A DNA stretch of 64,000 nt from CBDATA01 sp965215615 (GTDB lineage Bacteria; Acidobacteriota; Vicinamibacteria; Marinacidobacterales; Marinacidobacteraceae): positions 992,001 to 1,056,000 of the forward strand of contig OZ244068.1 of assembly GCA_965215615.1 (NCBI GenBank). Direction: 5' to 3'. The position numbers were made by a program, and so were the translations under genes. How positions within the stretch are numbered: the stretch's first letter is position 1; the number at the start of each line of letters is the position of its first letter. Positions 59,509 to 64,000 of the stretch are shown here, piece by piece. Below the pieces are notes generated by a model that was not told the origin of the DNA, ran no database searches, and saw nothing but the letters and a program-made list of their open reading frames with translations.

Positions 59509-62313
59509 TCAGAAGTGGATCCGGAGCGCGAAGCGCGCGATGCGCGGCGAAAGGTAGGTGAAGACGTTGCCGTAGGCACCCCCGCTCGCGGTGTTGATTC
59601 CGGTCACCGTGTTCTGGTTGGTGATGTTGAACACGTTGATCTCCGGCGCGATCCGGACATCCCCCACCATGAAATCGCGGAAGAGCGCGAAGTCGAAGGT
59701 GGTCACGTTGTCCAGCCGCTCGGTTCCGATCGGAGCCGCGAGGATCGTGGCACCGCCCTGGTTGAGTCCGCCGACGAAGAAGGTACGCGAGACGGGCTGC
59801 CCGGTCTGGTACCGCATCACTCCGGAGGCGCGGAAGCCGAAGGGGGCGTGCCAGGTGCCGATCGCCTTGAACTGGTTGGTGCGATCGTAGAAGGACTTGC
59901 CCTTCGCGTTCACCTGCTGGTTCGGGTTGGTGAAGATGCCGGGGTTGGCATCCTCCCACTGCCCACCGCGTGACCAGGCATCCGTGTCGTTCCAGGTGTA
60001 GGAAACGAGTGCTTGCCAGTTGTTCGAGAAACGCTTCTGGGCAGTCAATTCCAGGCCGAGATATTCGGTCTCGTAGGCATCCACGGTCGCCACCTGCAGC
60101 TCACTCAACCCGATGAACTCCGGACGCAGGTTGAAGGCCGTGATCTGGCCGCCGTCGTCGCTCGTACCCGTCATGCCGTCCGGGCCGGGATCGGTAACCG
60201 GCATCGGATCGTAGGCCGAATCGGGCGCTGCGAGGTTGAGGATGTCCGAGTTGTCGCCGCTGGTCCGCCGCGAGAAGGTGGCCTGCAACCAGATGTTGCC
60301 TTCGAACTCGCGTTCGAGGGTCACGGTCGCCTCGTCGGTGAAGGCATGCTTCAAATCCGGAGAGATGGTGTTGATCGCCGCCGTCGCGCCGAACTGATCG
60401 GAGAGGACCGCTCCCTGTTCGCCGTCCTGGAACTGACGGTCGCCGTTCAGATCGTTCCACTCGTAGGTGTTGGTGAGCCCGCCGTTCTGGTTCACGAAGT
60501 TGGCGAAACCGGTGGAGAACTGGTGGTAGTAGCGGCCCCAGCTCGCCTTGAGCGCGCTCCGTCCGCCCTCTTCGAGCCCGATCACGAGACCGACCCGCGG
60601 CGCGAAGCTCGCGAGTTCGAGAATGCCGTTCCGCTCGGGGAACTCACGTGGGCAACCGTTTGCGCCAGTGCACCAGCGCCCGTCCTGGCTGCTCTGATCC
60701 GGAAGCCAGCCGTGATAGCGATCCCAGCGCAGGCCGAGCTTCAGGGCAAAACGGCCGCTCGTGATGATGTCGTCGATGTACACCGAGGTCTGGTCGAGCG
60801 TCTGGGCATCGGTGCGCGGCGTGTTGCGGAACTGGACCTCGAACGGAACCCCGTTGTTGAGCCGGATGAACACGTCGTCGATCGCGGTGGTCTCGTTGCG
60901 GATCGGGTTGTGCGAATACTCGACCCCCATCCTGAACTCGTGGTCAACGCTCCCGACATCTTCGAGGAACCAGGTGAGGTCGCTCTTGTAGGAGTAACGT
61001 TTGCGGCGGCGCTCCACGTTGAAGTCGCGGGCGTGGAGGAACGTTCCGGTCCCCACGTCGAAGCCTGCCTGGAGGCCGGCCGCCTGTGCTTCCTCGGTGT
61101 GGTAGGTTGGAAACCAGACGTTCAGGTGGGAGAACCGGGTGTCGAGCAGCGCGTTTTCACTGAGCGTCGAGGACCAGGTGGCCTGGACGATCCGGAAGGT
61201 GTCGTCCTCGATCCAGGTCGCCTCCGGCGGCCGGTTCGATGCGAGTCCGCGCCGCGGCTTCCAGTAGGTCATCTCGTGCCATTCGGCGCTGATCTTGTTG
61301 CTCGCGTTCAGGTCGGTGTCGCTCTTGAGCACGAACTGGCGCATGTCGGTGTCTTCGGTCACCGACTCGACGCCGGAGACGTACCGATGGACCCGCTGGT
61401 CGCGGAAAGAGAAATAGAAGGTGGAGCGGTCGCGGATCACCGGGCCGCCGATCTGGCCGTTGAAGTCGCTCAGGTAGTCGAACTCGGAGACAGTGCCGCC
61501 CGAGGCTTCGAGTTCGCTCGAGAAGTTGTCGAACTGGGTGGCATCGTTCTGGTAGAAGGCACCCGCCGAACCGGTGAACTCGTTGCCGCCGGTCTTGGTG
61601 ACCATGTTCATATAGACACCGGGAGCGTTCACCGAAGCCGGATGGGATCCCACTTCCACCTGGACTTCCTCGAAGCTGTCGTAGTCGTAGTAGTAGCCAC
61701 TCGCGCCGAGCGCGGCGGGACAGGTCACGTTGACTCCGTTCAGGTAGTAGCTGTTCTGGCCCCAAGAGGTACCGCGCGCCGAGAAGACGGCCTGGAGACC
61801 GGTCTCGCTGCCGCCCACGTCCAGCCGGTTGGTGGTCACGCCGGGGGCCTGGTGCTCGAGCAGCGACCAGACATCGCGGGCGCTCGGAACCTCTTCCAGC
61901 AGGCTCTGGTCGAAGGTCGCGCCGATCACGGTGCTTCTGGTGTCGAGCAGCGGAGATTCGCCGACGACGGTCACCGTTTCCTGCACCGTGGAAAGTTCGA
62001 GCCTGACATCCATGGATGTCGTTCGGGCGATATCCACCCGGACTTCCTCATAGACGAGCGTCTGGAAGCCGCCGAGCTCGAAGCGCAGCGTGTAGATGCC
62101 AGGCGAAACCGCGAGGAAGCGGTAGCCCCCGGTTCCGGAACTGACGGCGACTTCGCTGCCGGTTTCGCCGGAAAGGGTGATCGATACGCCGGGCAGCACC
62201 TGCCCGGTGCCGTCCACGATCGAACCTTCGACCGTTCCTGACTGGGTCTGGCCGAAAGCACCGCTGGCCGCGAAGAGCAAAGCGCTCAGGACGGCAGGGA
62301 TATGAAGCTTCAT
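59509..62313 (-). CDS. TonB-dependent receptor with carboxypeptidase-regulatory domain
   Basis: 934 residues from ATG 62313 with GAGGAGG upstream. Signal peptide MKLHIPAVLSALLFAASGAFG; a CarboxypepD_reg domain (about 26-110: GSIVDGTGQVLPGVSITLSGETG, GGYRFLAVSPGIYTLRFELGGF); a plug (about 112-230: TVVGESPLLDTRST, EEVPSARDVWSLLEHQAPGVT); and a beta-barrel to the terminal RFALRIHF. This Oar-like architecture is the common one in Acidobacteriota. It imports a large or scarce nutrient with TonB energy; the ligand is unknown. A TonB-C-domain lipoprotein is encoded just upstream on the same strand. Confidence 0.93.
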   Translation of the reverse strand: MKLHIPAVLSALLFAASGAFGQTQSGTVEGSIVDGTGQVLPGVSITLSGETGSEVAVSSGTGGYRFLAVSPGIYTLRFELGGFQTLVYEEVRVDIARTTSMDVRLELSTVQETVTVVGESPLLDTRSTVIGATFDQSLLEEVPSARDVWSLLEHQAPGVTTNRLDVGGSETGLQAVFSARGTSWGQNSYYLNGVNVTCPAALGASGYYYDYDSFEEVQVEVGSHPASVNAPGVYMNMVTKTGGNEFTGSAGAFYQNDATQFDNFSSELEASGGTVSEFDYLSDFNGQIGGPVIRDRSTFYFSFRDQRVHRYVSGVESVTEDTDMRQFVLKSDTDLNASNKISAEWHEMTYWKPRRGLASNRPPEATWIEDDTFRIVQATWSSTLSENALLDTRFSHLNVWFPTYHTEEAQAAGLQAGFDVGTGTFLHARDFNVERRRKRYSYKSDLTWFLEDVGSVDHEFRMGVEYSHNPIRNETTAIDDVFIRLNNGVPFEVQFRNTPRTDAQTLDQTSVYIDDIITSGRFALKLGLRWDRYHGWLPDQSSQDGRWCTGANGCPREFPERNGILELASFAPRVGLVIGLEEGGRSALKASWGRYYHQFSTGFANFVNQNGGLTNTYEWNDLNGDRQFQDGEQGAVLSDQFGATAAINTISPDLKHAFTDEATVTLEREFEGNIWLQATFSRRTSGDNSDILNLAAPDSAYDPMPVTDPGPDGMTGTSDDGGQITAFNLRPEFIGLSELQVATVDAYETEYLGLELTAQKRFSNNWQALVSYTWNDTDAWSRGGQWEDANPGIFTNPNQQVNAKGKSFYDRTNQFKAIGTWHAPFGFRASGVMRYQTGQPVSRTFFVGGLNQGGATILAAPIGTERLDNVTTFDFALFRDFMVGDVRIAPEINVFNITNQNTVTGINTASGGAYGNVFTYLSPRIARFALRIHF

Positions 62314-62412
62314 GAAACCTCCTCCTCAGGGAGTATGTGGCGAAAGCCGAAAGGGGGAACGCTCTCGCGAGCCGGGATCAAAGCAAAAATCACGCCCTGT
62401 TCCTTGGTTACT

Positions 62413-62439
62413 CCAAGTCAATGTTTTTCATTGGCTTGG
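62413..62439. promoter_or_regulatory. Inverted repeat upstream of the TonB receptor
   Basis: CCAAGTCAATG-TTTTT-CATTGGCTTGG: an 11-bp stem with one mismatch in the 170-bp gap between the TonB-C lipoprotein stop and the receptor start. No T-run follows on the minus strand, so an operator or an mRNA stem is as likely as a terminator. Confidence 0.5.
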
Positions 62440-62482
62440 GCATCAGAACCATTCCCGGAAGCCAAAAACCAGAGATCGGGAT

Positions 62483-63574
62483 TCATGGATTTGGAGCAGC
62501 CAGCGAGCAGGTGAAGAGCGCCCGCTGGCGTTCGGTCCAGTCCCCCGATCCGTCGCCGTGCTGGATGAGCATCCGGCCCTCGCGGTACATCCCCAGATCG
62601 AGCGTGAACTCCTTGCCGTTCGATTGCCTCCCGCTGTGGTCCCAGGCGGCCGGCAGCTCCGGGTCCGCGTAACGGTACGTCCCGGTCCGCCCGTAGGCGA
62701 TCCGGTTCGACCAGACATCCATGCCGGGAAGGAGTCCGGCGAGTCCGCCCTCCGCCGAAAGGGGAATCCGGGTCTCCATTTCCAGGATGCCGGGAATGAC
62801 GGCGCGCCGCAGGACGGCGCTCGCCCGACGGATGGAGGTGATGGCGAGGGGAACCCGGCGGACCGCCCGGTAGCGTTGCGGCGCGCCGGGCGCGAGGCTC
62901 CGGAAGATGCCGAGGATGGCCTGCTCCTGCTCGCGGTCGAGATCCTGGTCGAGGTAGAGAGCGACCCAGGTTTCCGGCCCCAGGGTGATGAACTCCGCTC
63001 CCGCCAGATCCGTGGTGCCGTAGCGCCCGGACTCGAGTCGGGTGGCGGTGGTGGCATGACACGGCGGATGGGAAGGCGGCGCATTGGAGCGGCAGGGGCA
63101 GGGGGTGTCGCAGGGGCAGGCGGTGAAGGCGTGGCCCTCGATCCGCCACTCCGGAAACACGAGGTCGGCCCGCGCGGCGGTCGGCGGCAGCCGCATCCCG
63201 AACCCGCCGGCGGGCCGGAGCACGAAGCGCACCGTCTCCGCGAAGCGAAGCCCGACCGGTGCGCCGTCCACGAGCGTCGGCTCGTAGGCCCATCGTTCGG
63301 CGGCGCGGACCGCCGCCGCAGCGAGCTCGTCCGGCCCCCGCAGGCTGCGGGCGGTGTTCACTTCGCCGCTCGGAGCGAGGGTCAGCTCGAGGATGACGAG
63401 GGCTTCTTCGCCGCGCGCTTCGGCCGCTTCCGGGTATTTCGGAGGCTCGAACCGGATCCGCTCGGGGCGGGCGATGTCTCCGCCCACCGGGAGCACCGGC
63501 GCTTGCTCGGGGGGTGGTGCGCAAGCCGCCGCGAGCCCCAGGAAGAGCACAACCGGACCGAGCCGTGGGAACAT
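62483..63574 (-). CDS. Lipoprotein fusing a TonB C-terminal domain to a DUF1326-like domain
   Basis: 363 residues from ATG 63574. Lipobox in FLGLAAACAPP (Cys 18). Residues about 35-125 are a TonB C-terminal domain (PPKYPEAAEARGEEALVILELTLAPSGEV, AVRAAERWAYEPTLVDGAPV). From about 140 there is a DUF1326-like domain: WRIEGHAFTACPCDTPCPC with a dense CxCxxxCxC cluster and PPCHA, then SGRYGTTDLAGAEF and ALYLDQDLDREQEQAILGIF. The Cys cluster could bind metal. This combination is not one that I know. Its ATG and that of the next gene are 18 bases apart in opposite directions. Confidence 0.75.
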   Translation of the reverse strand: MFPRLGPVVLFLGLAAACAPPPEQAPVLPVGGDIARPERIRFEPPKYPEAAEARGEEALVILELTLAPSGEVNTARSLRGPDELAAAAVRAAERWAYEPTLVDGAPVGLRFAETVRFVLRPAGGFGMRLPPTAARADLVFPEWRIEGHAFTACPCDTPCPCRSNAPPSHPPCHATTATRLESGRYGTTDLAGAEFITLGPETWVALYLDQDLDREQEQAILGIFRSLAPGAPQRYRAVRRVPLAITSIRRASAVLRRAVIPGILEMETRIPLSAEGGLAGLLPGMDVWSNRIAYGRTGTYRYADPELPAAWDHSGRQSNGKEFTLDLGMYREGRMLIQHGDGSGDWTERQRALFTCSLAAPNP

Positions 63575-63592
63575 GAGCGGCGATTCTGACTC

Positions 63593-64000
63593 ATGCGACT
63601 TCTTTTGCTCTTCGCCCTGCTTCTCGGCGGGAGTCTCCAGGCCCCGGAGATCCGACGGGCATCGGAAGCTCTCGAAGCGGGCGATCCCGACAGCGCGGCA
63701 CGAGCGATCGGCGACTTTCTCGCGGGGCGGGAAGCCGACCCGGCCGCCCTTCAGCAGGCGGGTGTCTTCTGGCTGGTGGGCGGAGAGCCGTCGCGGGCGG
63801 TCCCCCACCTCCGGGCCGCGACCGAGCTGGATCCCGGCTTCGTGGATGCCTGGCTCGCGCTGGGGCAGGCGCTCGGCCAGCTCGGCGAGCCGGAAGCGGC
63901 GCTTCAGGCGTTTCGGACCGCGGGAGGTCTTGCGCCGTCGCGGATGGAGGCGCGGTATCTGGCGGCGGCGACGCTCGATGCCGCCGGCCGACTCGAAGAA
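63593..64000 (+). CDS. N-terminal part of a TPR protein (cut by window edge)
   Basis: 136 codons from ATG 63593 open to the last base. A signal-like start MRLLLLFALLLGGSLQ is followed by TPR helices: ASEALEAGDPDSAARAIGDFL, QQAGVFWLVGGEPSRAVPHL, ATELDPGFVDAWLALGQALGQLGEPEAALQAF, ARYLAAATLDAAGRLEE. Exported tetratricopeptide protein, C-terminus unknown. Divergent from the TonB-C/DUF1326 lipoprotein with an 18-base gap and no visible ribosome-binding site. Confidence 0.75.
   Translation, partial: MRLLLLFALLLGGSLQAPEIRRASEALEAGDPDSAARAIGDFLAGREADPAALQQAGVFWLVGGEPSRAVPHLRAATELDPGFVDAWLALGQALGQLGEPEAALQAFRTAGGLAPSRMEARYLAAATLDAAGRLEE

Noticed and set aside
60013..62241. 742-codon plus-strand frame opposite the TonB receptor
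   Set aside because: Antisense shadow with His/Val/Glu-rich low-complexity composition; the receptor is certain.

Overview
The window is high-GC bacterial chromosome with dense, short-gapped genes. The gene content points to Acidobacteriota or a close relative: a GWxTD-domain protein, a TonB-dependent receptor with an N-terminal carboxypeptidase-regulatory domain, a DUF1592 cytochrome-like protein paired with a DUF1552 protein, a CRTAC1-type FG-GAP/UnbV protein, a sulfatase, an S9 peptidase and many lipoproteins. This placement is inferred from family content only; no rRNA or tRNA gene is visible. The envelope is Gram-negative: lipoboxes, two outer-membrane barrels ending in Phe, and Tat signals.

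Layout. 0-14 kb is amino-acid, nucleobase and fatty-acid catabolism (3-hydroxyacyl-CoA dehydrogenase, dihydropyrimidinase/hydantoinase, kynureninase, P5C dehydrogenase, threonine/serine dehydratase) around an lhr-galK-sulfatase block. A decayed Phd-type antitoxin tail lies behind the sulfatase. 14.07-15.95 kb is an AT-richer restriction-modification pair: an ApaLI-like endonuclease and a beta-class methyltransferase with an extra C-terminal domain. 15.9-23.3 kb holds a small membrane protein, two tandem LVIVD-repeat proteins and a divergent double-VWA membrane protein. 23.4-25.8 kb is a small accessory island: a RES toxin with its antitoxin between two direct-repeat fragments of a coiled-coil gene whose intact copy follows. 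25.8-32.7 kb carries tpx, a secreted HpcH-fold lipoprotein plus class-III aminotransferase, an XRE regulator with a perfect 18-bp palindromic operator, and a DUF368-ahcY-AI-2E operon.

32.7-36.4 kb encodes a Calx-beta/cadherin-like autotransporter; a second copy of the 3' part of its barrel lies at 57.6-58.3 kb in the opposite orientation. 36.5-44.5 kb holds fetAB, an exported amidohydrolase, a PP-loop ATPase, a GWxTD/TPR protein and a LigD-like protein whose ligase domain has lost its catalytic lysine. 44.5-46.7 kb is an S9 peptidase. 46.66-57.36 kb is one seven-gene minus-strand run of overlapping or closely spaced genes (DUF1592 dicytochrome-like protein, DUF1552, ankyrin protein, secreted unknown, FMN alpha-hydroxyacid oxidase, CRTAC1-like, TPR lipoprotein) that looks like one exported redox system. 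58.3-64 kb holds a sulfite-oxidase-type enzyme, a TonB-dependent receptor, a TonB-C/DUF1326 fusion lipoprotein and the start of a TPR protein cut by the window edge.

A recurring regulatory theme is visible: at many gene and operon heads a TANNNT hexamer sits 6-10 bases before an ATG or GTG that has no Shine-Dalgarno sequence, as expected for leaderless transcripts. Other genes (tpx, the amidohydrolase, the TonB receptor, the DUF1592 gene, the ankyrin gene) have ordinary purine-rich ribosome-binding sites.
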